A DNA stretch of 64,000 nucleotides from CAXXOK01 sp035353615 (GTDB lineage: Bacteria; Bacillota; Clostridia; Christensenellales; Aristaeellaceae), in NCBI GenBank assembly GCA_035353615.1, contig DAOPZY010000005.1, forward strand, positions 1-64,000. The letters are read 5' to 3'. Below the pieces are notes generated by a model. That model ran no database searches and was not told the origin of the DNA. It worked only from the letters and a program-made list of their open reading frames with translations. The translations under genes were made by a program, and so were the position numbers. Positions 25,408-34,164 of this stretch are shown here, in pieces. The number at the start of each line of letters is the position of its first letter. Within the stretch, counting starts at the first letter, position 1.

Positions 25408-26617
25408 ATCCATCTGCATTCTGGTAAAAGCCGCCGGCAACCGTCGGGATATCGCCCTCATGGACGAGGGAAAGCTGGCGGAATACTACGTGGAAAACGA
25501 ATCGGAAACAACGCTGGTAAACGCTGTGTTCCTGGGGCGCGTGGAGCGTGTGGTGCCGGGGATGCAAGCGGCTTTTGTGCAAATCGGCCAGCCGCTGAAC
25601 GGTTTTTTACCCCTCACGGAAATGGACAGCTTCACAAGGCAGTCCGGCGACACAGCGGTTTTGGCCGCCGGCGCGGATGTGATGGTGCAGGTGAAAAAGG
25701 ACGCAAAGGATCAGAAAGGCGCGTTTTTATCACGGGATATTTCCCTGCCGGGCCAATACCTGATCCTGATGCCCCTGAACCGGTATGTGGGCGTCAGCAA
25801 GCGCGTTACGGACGGCGCGGAGCGGGAAACGCTGCTGGCATTGGGGCAGGAACTGTGCGGTGGCGCATTTGGGCTGATTATGCGCAGCACCGCTTTAAGC
25901 GCGCGCCGCGAAGCGCTTCTGGAGGAACTGACCGATTTGCAGGCGCTGTGGAAGCGCTTGCAGGATAAAGCCGTGTACGCGAAAGCGCCCGCCGTGCTGC
26001 ACCGTGATATCTCAGTGCTATCCGCGCTGGTCAGGGATTACGCGCCCCGTTATTCGCTGGGGATTACGTGCAACGATGCGGTAAACCGCATGCCCGCGCC
26101 CCCCAACGGGCTTTTATGGGAGCAGGTCAGCGACGCCGAGCTGGACGCCGCATGGGCATCCTCGCGGGTGGAGGCGCAACTTACGGAAGCCCTTGGCCGA
26201 CGCGTGGAGTTAAAAAACGGCGGTTCGCTGGTGATTGACGAGCGGGAAGCGCTCTCCACAGTCGATGTGAACTCCGGCCATTTTATTGGATCCGGCGAAG
26301 CCGACACGGCGGTGAAGCACAACGTCGCGGCGTGCGCGGAAATCGCGCGGCAAATTCGCTTGCGCAATTTAAGCGGAATTGTGCTGATCGATTTTATTGA
26401 CATGGCCAGCGACGCGCACCGGGCGCAGGTGATCGACCGCCTGTCAGACGAGCTTTCCCGCGAGCGGGATAAAACCGTCATTCACGGTTTCACCAGTCTA
26501 GGTTTATTAGAGCTGACCCGGAAACGCACCGGGGCCAGCCTCCGGGACGCGCTGGAAACGCCCTGCGACCGCTGCAACGGCACGGGCTACCGAATGGAAA
26601 GGGATTTACAAGTGTGA
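25400..26617 (+). CDS. rng: Ribonuclease G/E family endoribonuclease
   Basis: A 405-aa enzyme that cleaves single-stranded AU-rich RNA and helps mature rRNA. The N-terminal S1-like domain (FLGRVERVVPGMQAAFV, about residues 35-51) is present. The catalytic Mg-binding aspartates lie in VDVNSG (about 291) and LIDFIDM (about 330-336). The zinc-link motif CDRCNGTG sits at the C-terminus. It is shorter than E. coli RNase G (489 aa), as usual for clostridial forms. In many Firmicutes it is followed by rplU-rpmA; here miaB follows instead, with overlapping stop and start. Confidence 0.9.
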   Translation: MPESICILVKAAGNRRDIALMDEGKLAEYYVENESETTLVNAVFLGRVERVVPGMQAAFVQIGQPLNGFLPLTEMDSFTRQSGDTAVLAAGADVMVQVKKDAKDQKGAFLSRDISLPGQYLILMPLNRYVGVSKRVTDGAERETLLALGQELCGGAFGLIMRSTALSARREALLEELTDLQALWKRLQDKAVYAKAPAVLHRDISVLSALVRDYAPRYSLGITCNDAVNRMPAPPNGLLWEQVSDAELDAAWASSRVEAQLTEALGRRVELKNGGSLVIDEREALSTVDVNSGHFIGSGEADTAVKHNVAACAEIARQIRLRNLSGIVLIDFIDMASDAHRAQVIDRLSDELSRERDKTVIHGFTSLGLLELTRKRTGASLRDALETPCDRCNGTGYRMERDLQV

Positions 26618-28017
26618 GCAAAGCCCCAGTCTACCTTAGCCCGGAAGAACTTCACCTGCAGGAAAGCGCGATTGAGCGCGTCGCGGCCATGCCGGACCGT
26701 CCGGAAAGCTACTGCATTATTACGTACGGTTGTCAGATGAACGCGCACGACAGCGAAAAGCTGGCCGGCATGCTCGAAAGCATGGGCATGACGGAAGCGC
26801 CGGACCGCGAGCACGCCGATCTGGTGCTGTTTAACACCTGCTGCGTGCGCGACAACGCGGAGCGCAGGGCGCTTGGCAACGTCACGTGGCTTAACGAGTT
26901 GAAAAAAAAGAAGCCCGGTTTGCTGATCGGCGTGTGCGGCTGCATGGTGCAGCAACCGCAAATGGCGGAAAAGATTCTTAAACAGTACAAGTTCATTGAT
27001 TTGGCCTTCGGCACCCATAACCTTCACCAGTTGCCGGCGCTGTTGGAGCGTCTGCTCACTCAGAAAGCCCGGGTTGTCAGCGTGATTCAGGAGCAGGATT
27101 TGATCGCGGAAGGGTTGCCCGCCAAAAGGTTGCTGAACTACAAGGCGTTTATCACCATCATGTACGGCTGCAACAATTTTTGCTCCTACTGCATTGTGCC
27201 CTACGTGCGCGGCCGCGAGCGCAGCCGGCGCATGGAGGATATTTTGCGCGAGGCGGAAACGCTGCTGGAAGGCGGCGCGAAGGAGATCATGCTGCTGGGG
27301 CAGAACGTCAACAGCTACGGCAATGGCTCCGACGAAACCTTTCCCCGCCTGCTCAGGGCGCTGGATGAACTGGGCGTGCCTCGCATCCGGTTTATGACCT
27401 CGCACCCCAAAGACCTGTCGGACGGTTTGATTGACGCGATAGCAAGCGGCAAGCACATCTGCAACCACCTTCACCTGCCGGTGCAAAGCGGCAGCAACGA
27501 GATTCTTCAGGCTATGAACCGCCGCTACACGCGCGAAAGCTATCTGGAACGCGTTCAGGCGCTGCGGCGCGCCGTGCCCGGCATCGGCCTCACCACCGAT
27601 TTGATCGTCGGTTTTCCCGGTGAAACGGAATCTCAGTTTGCAGACACTGTTTCGCTTGTGGACGAGGTCGGGTATGATTCTGCGTTCACCTTCATCTACA
27701 GCCCAAGGGCGGGTACCGCAGCCGCGAAGATGGAGGGTCAATTGCCGGCGCAGGTGACAACCGAACGAATCGGTCGGTTGATTGCCTCGGTGGAGGCGGG
27801 CATTCAGCGGATGCACAGCCAGATGATCGGCGCGGCTGAAAGCGTGCTTGTGGAAAGCATCAGCAAACGCGACGGGCAAATGGTTTCCGGCAAAGGCACG
27901 CGCGGCGTAACCATCACGTTCCCCGGCGTCCCGGAGGATATCGGCCAAATCATCCCGGTTCGGATCACCTCCTCGGCGGTGAACACCCTACGCGCGGAGA
28001 GAACAGACAAGCAATAA
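26614..28017 (+). CDS. miaB: tRNA-2-methylthio-N6-dimethylallyladenosine synthase MiaB
   Basis: A 467-aa radical SAM methylthiotransferase that adds the 2-methylthio group to i6A37 in tRNA. The N-terminal UPF0004 cluster ligands are C40 (YGCQMN), C76 and C110, with the 36- and 34-residue spacings expected. The radical SAM motif is C186-x3-C190-x2-C193 (CNNFCSYC). A TRAM domain ends the protein. It starts at GTG 26614, overlapping the rng stop. Its substrate modification i6A37 is made by MiaA, encoded in the same operon at 33226. Confidence 0.95.
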   Translation: MSKAPVYLSPEELHLQESAIERVAAMPDRPESYCIITYGCQMNAHDSEKLAGMLESMGMTEAPDREHADLVLFNTCCVRDNAERRALGNVTWLNELKKKKPGLLIGVCGCMVQQPQMAEKILKQYKFIDLAFGTHNLHQLPALLERLLTQKARVVSVIQEQDLIAEGLPAKRLLNYKAFITIMYGCNNFCSYCIVPYVRGRERSRRMEDILREAETLLEGGAKEIMLLGQNVNSYGNGSDETFPRLLRALDELGVPRIRFMTSHPKDLSDGLIDAIASGKHICNHLHLPVQSGSNEILQAMNRRYTRESYLERVQALRRAVPGIGLTTDLIVGFPGETESQFADTVSLVDEVGYDSAFTFIYSPRAGTAAAKMEGQLPAQVTTERIGRLIASVEAGIQRMHSQMIGAAESVLVESISKRDGQMVSGKGTRGVTITFPGVPEDIGQIIPVRITSSAVNTLRAERTDKQ

Positions 28018-28031
28018 AGGAGCGTACTATT

Positions 28032-28439
28032 ATGGAAAAGGTATTGAATCAGGCGGAACAGCTCGCGGAATCGATTTTGGAAAGCGAAGAATTTATCAAA
28101 ATGCGTTTAGCCGAACAGGCGGCCATGCGCGACGCGGTAGCCGCTGGGCTGATCGCGGAATATTCGGAACGCCGTGCTCGCGTGGAAAATCTGCTTGCCT
28201 CCAGCGATTTGGATCATGCCGCGCTCTCCGAGGCCGGCGCGCAGCTGGATGCCACGCAGAAAGCCATTGACGAAAACACCATGCTTCAAACCATGCGCGA
28301 AGCCAACGACGTTTTCAGCCATATGATGCAACAGGTCAATAAAATCATCAAATTTGTGGTGACCGGCGAATCCGAAGAAGCGGACGGCTGCACCGGCTCC
28401 TGCGACAGCTGCGGCGGCGGTTGCGGCCACCAGCACTGA
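28032..28439 (+). CDS. YlbF/YmcA family protein with Cys/His-rich tail
   Basis: A 135-aa, mainly helical protein of the YlbF (DUF964) family. The C-terminal tail has C120, C124, C127, C131, H133 and H135 (CTGSC, CGGGCGHQH). In Bacillus the RicA-RicF-RicT complex, which contains YlbF and YmcA, binds 4Fe-4S clusters through such tails and promotes RNase Y-dependent mRNA maturation. A cluster role here is inferred by analogy. RicT (YaaT) is not in the window. It lies 14 bases after miaB and 35 before mutS, a gene order common in Clostridia. Confidence 0.8.
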   Translation: MEKVLNQAEQLAESILESEEFIKMRLAEQAAMRDAVAAGLIAEYSERRARVENLLASSDLDHAALSEAGAQLDATQKAIDENTMLQTMREANDVFSHMMQQVNKIIKFVVTGESEEADGCTGSCDSCGGGCGHQH

Positions 28440-28474
28440 GCTTTTGCTGACCCCGCCATGAAAGGAAGACCCGC

Positions 28475-31069
28475 ATGCCCGTAACGCCCATGATGCAGCA
28501 ATACCTCGATGTCAAGGAAAAGCATCCGGATTGCATCGTATTTTTTCGCCTAGGCGATTTTTACGAGATGTTTTTTGAGGACGCAAAGCTGGTGTCGCGC
28601 GAGCTGGAGCTGACGCTCACCGGGAAGGATTGCGGCCTGAGCGAACGCGCGCCCATGTGCGGCATCCCCTACCACGCGGCGGCCACCTACGTGTCCCGGC
28701 TGATTGAAAAAGGGTATAAGGTTGCCATCTGCGAGCAGATGACCGACCCCGCGCTCAGCAAGGGTTTAGTGGAGCGAGAGGTGATCCGCATCATCACGCC
28801 CGGCACGGTGGTGGATCCCGCCATGCTGGATGAAAAAAGCAACAGCTACATCCTTTGCGTCGTTTTTCAGGGCAAAGCGGCTTCTTTGGCATACACGGAC
28901 GTGAGCACCGGCGAATTTACCGTGCACCTACTGCGGGATGCGGCTTCGTTTCTTCGGGACGAACTGGTGCGCATTCGCCCGCACGAGCTGGTAACCAACG
29001 ACGAAAAGCTTCTGTCGGCCAGCATTCCTGAAACCGTTGCCATTTCTCAGCTGCCCGCCTCGGCGTTTGAACGTAAAAACGCCGAGGAACAGCTGCTCAC
29101 GCACTTTCAGGTGGCAACGCTTACTGCGCTTGGGCTGGAACCGAACGATAAGCGCGCAATCGCGGCGGGGGCGTTACTTCGCTACCTGAACGAAACCCAG
29201 AAAAACTCGCTGGCCCATATTACGCAGGTATCGCCCTACCTTGGCGGCGATACCATGTTTTTGGATCGGATGACGCGCCGCAACCTGGAACTGACCGAGA
29301 ACATCCGGGGCGGCGAGAGGCGGGGGTCGCTGCTGTGGCTCTTGGACAAAACCCAGACGGCGATGGGCGCACGGCTTTTACGCAACTGGGTGGAAGAACC
29401 GCTGGTTAACATACAGCGGATTCAGGCTCGTTTGGACGCCGTGGAAGCGCTCCTTGGCGATTATGTGACCGCCGACGAGCTGGGCGGTATGCTTGCCAAT
29501 GTTGCCGATCTGGAGCGGTTGCTGGGCAAAATCAGCTATAACAGCCTCAACGCCCGCGATTGTCTTGCACTGCTGCGCTCGTTGCAGTGCGTCGCGCCTG
29601 TGAAGGCGCTGCTTTCCCGGTTTAGCGCGGTTCAAATCGCCGCGCTTGGGCATACGCTTTCTCCGCTTGGCTCGCTTTGCGATCTGCTGACCCGCGCGAT
29701 CCACCCCGACGCGCCGCCGACGCTTACGGACGGCGGCATCATCGCGGATGGGTACAGCGCGGAACTGGACGGCTACCGCGAAGCCTCTACTCACGGTAAA
29801 CAGTGGGTTTTGGATCTGGAAACCGCCGAGCGGCAGGAAACTGGCATCAAAAACCTCAAAATCCAATACAACCGAGTTTTCGGCTTCTACATTGAAGTCA
29901 CCAAAAGCAACCTGAACAGCGTGCCGCTTCGCTACACGCGCAGGCAGACTTTGGCAAACGCCGAGCGCTACATCACCCCGGAGCTCGCGGACATTGAACG
30001 TAAAATCATCGGCGCGCAGCAAAGCGCGCTAGCGCTGGAAAGCAAACTGTTTGCCGAGGTGCGCGACGCCATCGCCGCCGAAATCCCCGCCATTCAGCAA
30101 AACGCGCTGGCCCTGAAAACGCTGGACGCGCTGCTTTCGCTTGCCAATGTGGCCCGCGAATACGGATATGTGAAGCCGGAAATGGCGGATGACGGCGTGA
30201 TTCGCATTCAGGAAGGCCGGCACCCGATTGTGGAGCGCATGCTGGGCGACGAACCGTTTGTGCCCAACGATGTTTTGCTGGATACCGACCAAAACCGCAT
30301 GCTCATCATCACCGGCCCGAACATGGCCGGCAAAAGCACCTACATGCGGCAAGTCGCGCAAATTGTGGTGATGGCGCATATCGGCAGCTTTGTACCCGCA
30401 AAAACCGCGCACATCGGGCTGTGCGACCGGGTTTTTACCCGCGTTGGCGCGTCGGATGATCTGGCGGGCGGTCAAAGCACGTTTATGGTGGAAATGAGCG
30501 AAACCGCGAACATACTGCGCAACGCGACCGCGAAATCGCTGATTTTGCTGGATGAAATCGGGCGCGGAACCAGCACGTTCGACGGCTTAAGCATCGCGTG
30601 GTCCGTGGTCGAGTACATATTGGACAAAAAAAAGATCGGCGCCAAAACGCTGTTCGCCACGCATTACCATGAGCTGAGCGAATTGGAAGGCCGCTTTGAA
30701 GGCGTGCGGAATTACTGCATCACCGTCAGGGAGCACGGGGAGGACGTCATCTTTCTTCGAAAAATTCAGCCCGGCGGCGCGGACCGAAGCTATGGCGTCC
30801 ATGTGGCGCGGCTCGCGGGCATCCCCGCCTCCGCCGTGGCGCGCGCGCACGAAATTCAGGCCCGGCTCGAAGTCAGCGACATCAATCAGGAAACCATTAG
30901 CCAGAACATTCTGGAACAAAAAAAGAAGGCCAACCGCCAGACCGATCTGTTCCATCTGGAACAGGACGCCTTGCTGGAGGAACTGAAAAACTTGGATGTG
31001 CTTTCCATCACCCCGATGGACGCGCTTAACATGTTGTTCCGTTTGCGCGAAAAAGCCAGAAGGCTGTAA
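28475..31069 (+). CDS. mutS: DNA mismatch repair protein MutS
   Basis: An 864-aa mismatch sensor. The N-terminal domain has the mismatch-contacting FFRLGDFYEMF (about 23-33, the Phe-x-Glu wedge). The ATPase domain has Walker A GPNMAGKST near residue 613, Walker B LILLDEIGRGTST, and a final helix-turn-helix region. The length is typical. AAGGAAG precedes the ATG. It acts with MutL, encoded 10 bases downstream. Confidence 0.97.
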   Translation: MPVTPMMQQYLDVKEKHPDCIVFFRLGDFYEMFFEDAKLVSRELELTLTGKDCGLSERAPMCGIPYHAAATYVSRLIEKGYKVAICEQMTDPALSKGLVEREVIRIITPGTVVDPAMLDEKSNSYILCVVFQGKAASLAYTDVSTGEFTVHLLRDAASFLRDELVRIRPHELVTNDEKLLSASIPETVAISQLPASAFERKNAEEQLLTHFQVATLTALGLEPNDKRAIAAGALLRYLNETQKNSLAHITQVSPYLGGDTMFLDRMTRRNLELTENIRGGERRGSLLWLLDKTQTAMGARLLRNWVEEPLVNIQRIQARLDAVEALLGDYVTADELGGMLANVADLERLLGKISYNSLNARDCLALLRSLQCVAPVKALLSRFSAVQIAALGHTLSPLGSLCDLLTRAIHPDAPPTLTDGGIIADGYSAELDGYREASTHGKQWVLDLETAERQETGIKNLKIQYNRVFGFYIEVTKSNLNSVPLRYTRRQTLANAERYITPELADIERKIIGAQQSALALESKLFAEVRDAIAAEIPAIQQNALALKTLDALLSLANVAREYGYVKPEMADDGVIRIQEGRHPIVERMLGDEPFVPNDVLLDTDQNRMLIITGPNMAGKSTYMRQVAQIVVMAHIGSFVPAKTAHIGLCDRVFTRVGASDDLAGGQSTFMVEMSETANILRNATAKSLILLDEIGRGTSTFDGLSIAWSVVEYILDKKKIGAKTLFATHYHELSELEGRFEGVRNYCITVREHGEDVIFLRKIQPGGADRSYGVHVARLAGIPASAVARAHEIQARLEVSDINQETISQNILEQKKKANRQTDLFHLEQDALLEELKNLDVLSITPMDALNMLFRLREKARRL

Positions 31070-31079
31070 GGAGCAACCC

Positions 31080-33215
31080 ATGGATAACCGCCCGATACTC
31101 AAGCTTACCGACGACGTGATTGGAAAAATCGCCGCCGGGGAAGTGGTGGAACGCCCCGCTTCCGCCGTAAAGGAACTGGTTGAAAACAGCATTGACGCTG
31201 GCGCGACCGCTATCACCGTTGAGTTGAAGGATGGCGGTATTGGTTCCATCCGCGTCAGCGACAACGGCAAGGGCATCCCTACCGGGCAAATCCGCATGGC
31301 CTTTGAACGCCATGCCACCAGCAAGCTCACCACCGCGGACGAGCTGTTTGACGTGCATACGTTGGGTTTTCGCGGCGAGGCGCTGGCTTCCGTCGCGGCG
31401 GTTGCGAAAGTCACCTGCACTACCCGCGCGCGGGACGCGGAATACGGGGTAAAAGCGCAGGTGGAAGCCGGCCAATGGGTCAGCGTCACCGAAGCCGCCA
31501 GCCCGGTCGGAACCACGATTGTGGTTCGGGATTTGTTTTTCAATACCCCGGTTCGCCTCAAGTTTCTAAAAAAAGCGCAGGCGGAAGCCGCGATGGTGTC
31601 GGATTATATTCTGCGCCTGATCCTGAGCCGTCCGGATATTGCGTTTCGGTTTGTCAGTCAGGGAAAAACCGTATACCGCAGCGCGGGCGACGGCACGTTG
31701 GAATCGGCGCTTTACTGCGTGTATGGCCGGGAAGCGCTTCAGGCCATGCGGCGCGTCCGGGGCACGCAAAACGGCGTGCTGGTGGACGGCTACGTGGGCG
31801 TTGGCGAGCAGTCGCGGGGCAACCGGTTGCAACAGAGCTTTTTTATCAACGGCCGGTATTTCAGGGACGAGCGGATCAGCAAGGCGCTGGAAGCCGGTTG
31901 CGAAGGGTATGTTATGATCGGCCGCTTCCCGATTTGCGCGCTCTCCCTCCAAATGCCCTACCGGCTGGTGGATGTTAACGTGCACCCCAACAAGCTGGAA
32001 GTCCGTTTTCAAAGCCCGGACGCGGTTGCCGGGGCCGTGGAAGGGTTGACGCGCGAGGCCCTGCGTTCCGTCACCATCGAGGAGCGCTTGCTCGGCGTAA
32101 ACGATCCGGTTGCGCTGCCGGTTTCCGAACCGGTTGAGGTGATTTCGCTGCAAGGAGATGCGCCCCCTGAGCCGCAAAGCGTTTTGACGGAAAACGAACC
32201 GAAAACCGATGCGGGCGAGGCTTCGCCCGGTAACCCTGTTTTGGCCCCAAACGCCGTTCCCTCGCAGCTCATTCCCGCCTTGCCTTTCATAAGCGATGTC
32301 TCCGGCGCTTGGTTAGCTGCGGAAAACACCCTTCAGGCGGCGATTGCACAGCCGACCCTGCGCGAAACCCTTGCTCTGGAACGCGCCAACTCCGAAATTC
32401 TCTACCGCGAGCCGGAAAAACGCTGGATCGGCGAAAAGGGCGATCCGGCGGCGTACTCCCCTGCCGCGTCGGAGCTTCCGTCCGAAGCGCCTCAGCCTGT
32501 TGATAACGATGCGCCGGCGGAGCCTTGGATGCTTACCCGCGCTGTTCGCGTTCAGGCAGAAGCTGTGCCAGATCCGGAAAAAACGCCTCAGTTGCGCGCG
32601 CAATGGGTGCAGGAAAGCATGCCCGGCAGTCATGCGAATCCGCAAATCCGTTTTGTTGGCGCGGTGTTCCAAACCTTCTTGCTGTTTGAAGCGGGTGAGC
32701 GCCTCCTGATGGTGGACCAGCACGCCGCGCATGAGCGCATTCTCTATGACCGGTATCTGGCCCGCTATCAGGGCAGCCATGTGTCGCAGCGCCTCCTTTC
32801 CCCGCAGATGCTCCGGTTCACGGCGCGCGACGTAGCCCTGCTGACCGAGCTGAACGAACCGCTGACCGAAGCCGGGTTTGAGCTGGAAGCGTTTGATGCA
32901 ACCAATATTGCGGTACGGGCGGTTCCCACCATTTTGGGGGAAAACGAACCGATCCGCGATCTGCTTTTGGATGTGCTGGACGAAACCCAGACCGGTCGAG
33001 GAAAGATAACCCGGGACCGTTTGCGCAGGCGCGTTGCGCAAATGGCATGCAAACATGCGATCAAGGCGGGCGACACGCTTTCCACAGCCGACGTGAAGGC
33101 GCTGTTGGAGCAGATGCTCGCGACCGGCGCGCAGCCGACCTGCCCCCACGGGCGGCCGATTGTGACCGAATGGACACGCCGGGAGCTTGAAAAACGCTTT
33201 AAGCGAATCCCATAA
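31080..33215 (+). CDS. mutL: DNA mismatch repair endonuclease MutL
   Basis: A 711-aa protein. The N-terminal GHKL ATPase has the motifs ELVENSIDAGA, DNGKGI and GFRGEAL. A long Pro/Glu-rich linker (about 340-540) leads to the C-terminal dimerisation and endonuclease domain with DQHAAHE (about 545), ACKHAIKAGD and CPHGRP. These mark the nicking MutL type found in bacteria without MutH. The last acidic residue of the DQHA-x2-E-x4-E motif is Asp here. The start at 31080 follows AAGGAG; the longer frame from 30996 lies inside mutS. Confidence 0.96.
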   Translation: MDNRPILKLTDDVIGKIAAGEVVERPASAVKELVENSIDAGATAITVELKDGGIGSIRVSDNGKGIPTGQIRMAFERHATSKLTTADELFDVHTLGFRGEALASVAAVAKVTCTTRARDAEYGVKAQVEAGQWVSVTEAASPVGTTIVVRDLFFNTPVRLKFLKKAQAEAAMVSDYILRLILSRPDIAFRFVSQGKTVYRSAGDGTLESALYCVYGREALQAMRRVRGTQNGVLVDGYVGVGEQSRGNRLQQSFFINGRYFRDERISKALEAGCEGYVMIGRFPICALSLQMPYRLVDVNVHPNKLEVRFQSPDAVAGAVEGLTREALRSVTIEERLLGVNDPVALPVSEPVEVISLQGDAPPEPQSVLTENEPKTDAGEASPGNPVLAPNAVPSQLIPALPFISDVSGAWLAAENTLQAAIAQPTLRETLALERANSEILYREPEKRWIGEKGDPAAYSPAASELPSEAPQPVDNDAPAEPWMLTRAVRVQAEAVPDPEKTPQLRAQWVQESMPGSHANPQIRFVGAVFQTFLLFEAGERLLMVDQHAAHERILYDRYLARYQGSHVSQRLLSPQMLRFTARDVALLTELNEPLTEAGFELEAFDATNIAVRAVPTILGENEPIRDLLLDVLDETQTGRGKITRDRLRRRVAQMACKHAIKAGDTLSTADVKALLEQMLATGAQPTCPHGRPIVTEWTRRELEKRFKRIP

Positions 33216-33225
33216 CGGAGGCAAC

Positions 33226-34164
33226 ATGCAAAAAACGCCGGTACTCTGTATTGTGGGGCCGACAGCCAGCGGAAAAACGGCGCTTGCCGTTCAGGTGGCG
33301 CAGGCGCTGGGCGGCGAAATTATCAGCATGGACAGCATGCAAATTTATCGGCGCATGGATATTGGCACCGCAAAACCAACGCTTGAGGAACGCGGGAACA
33401 TCCCCCACCATTTGATTGACATTCTGGAGCCGACGGAGCCGTTTACGGTTGCCGAATACGCCGCGCAGGCGGAGGCGGAAATTCAGGCAGTAAACGCCCG
33501 CGGTTCCCTGCCGATACTCGCGGGCGGCACCGGGTTTTATCTGCGCGCGTTGACCGACGGGCTGAGCTTGGGCGGGGTCAAGAGCGATCCCGCGCTTCGG
33601 GACAGCCTTCGGCGCATAGCCGCAGAGCCGGGTGGAATCCGCAGGCTGCATGACCGACTTCGCGCCGTAGACCCCATCAGCGCAGAAAAGCTGCATGAAA
33701 ACGATGTGCAGCGCGTGTCGCGCGCCCTTGAAGTGTTCGAGCTTACCGGCAAACCGTTTTCCGCGCAGGAACAGGTTATGGCGGACAGACCTTTTCAGTT
33801 TTGCCTCCTTGGCGCCACCATGGAGCGCGCGCTGCTGTATCAGCGGGTGAACGAGCGCGTCGATCGCATGCTGCGGCAGGGTTTGTTACGCGAAATTCAA
33901 TCCCTTCTGGACGCGGGCGTGCCCGCTCAGGCGCAGTCGATGCAGGGCATCGGCTACAAGGAGCTGACCCCGGCGCTCCTGAAGCGCGTGCCGCTATCCG
34001 ATGCGGTCACGGCGCTCAAGCAAAACACGCGCCACTATGCCAAACGCCAGTGGACGTGGTTCCGGGCTAACCCGGAGGTTCAATGGCTCGATATGACCCA
34101 ACCGGAATCGGTTCAGCAAGCGCTTCGCGTCGCCGGAGCGTTTTGGAAGGAAGCAAACGCATGA
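33226..34164 (+). CDS. miaA: tRNA dimethylallyltransferase MiaA
   Basis: A 312-aa enzyme that transfers the dimethylallyl group to A37 of tRNAs reading UNN codons, giving i6A, the substrate of MiaB. The P-loop GPTASGKT is at residues 10-17, followed by DSMQIYRRMDIGTAKP and the tRNA-contacting GGTGFYLRAL. CGGAGG precedes the ATG at 33226. The stop overlaps the next start (ATGA). Confidence 0.96.
   Translation: MQKTPVLCIVGPTASGKTALAVQVAQALGGEIISMDSMQIYRRMDIGTAKPTLEERGNIPHHLIDILEPTEPFTVAEYAAQAEAEIQAVNARGSLPILAGGTGFYLRALTDGLSLGGVKSDPALRDSLRRIAAEPGGIRRLHDRLRAVDPISAEKLHENDVQRVSRALEVFELTGKPFSAQEQVMADRPFQFCLLGATMERALLYQRVNERVDRMLRQGLLREIQSLLDAGVPAQAQSMQGIGYKELTPALLKRVPLSDAVTALKQNTRHYAKRQWTWFRANPEVQWLDMTQPESVQQALRVAGAFWKEANA

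Noticed and set aside
26587..27948. 453-codon minus-strand ORF opposite miaB
   Set aside because: It is the antisense shadow of a clear miaB gene; its composition is His/Arg-rich and it has no domain.
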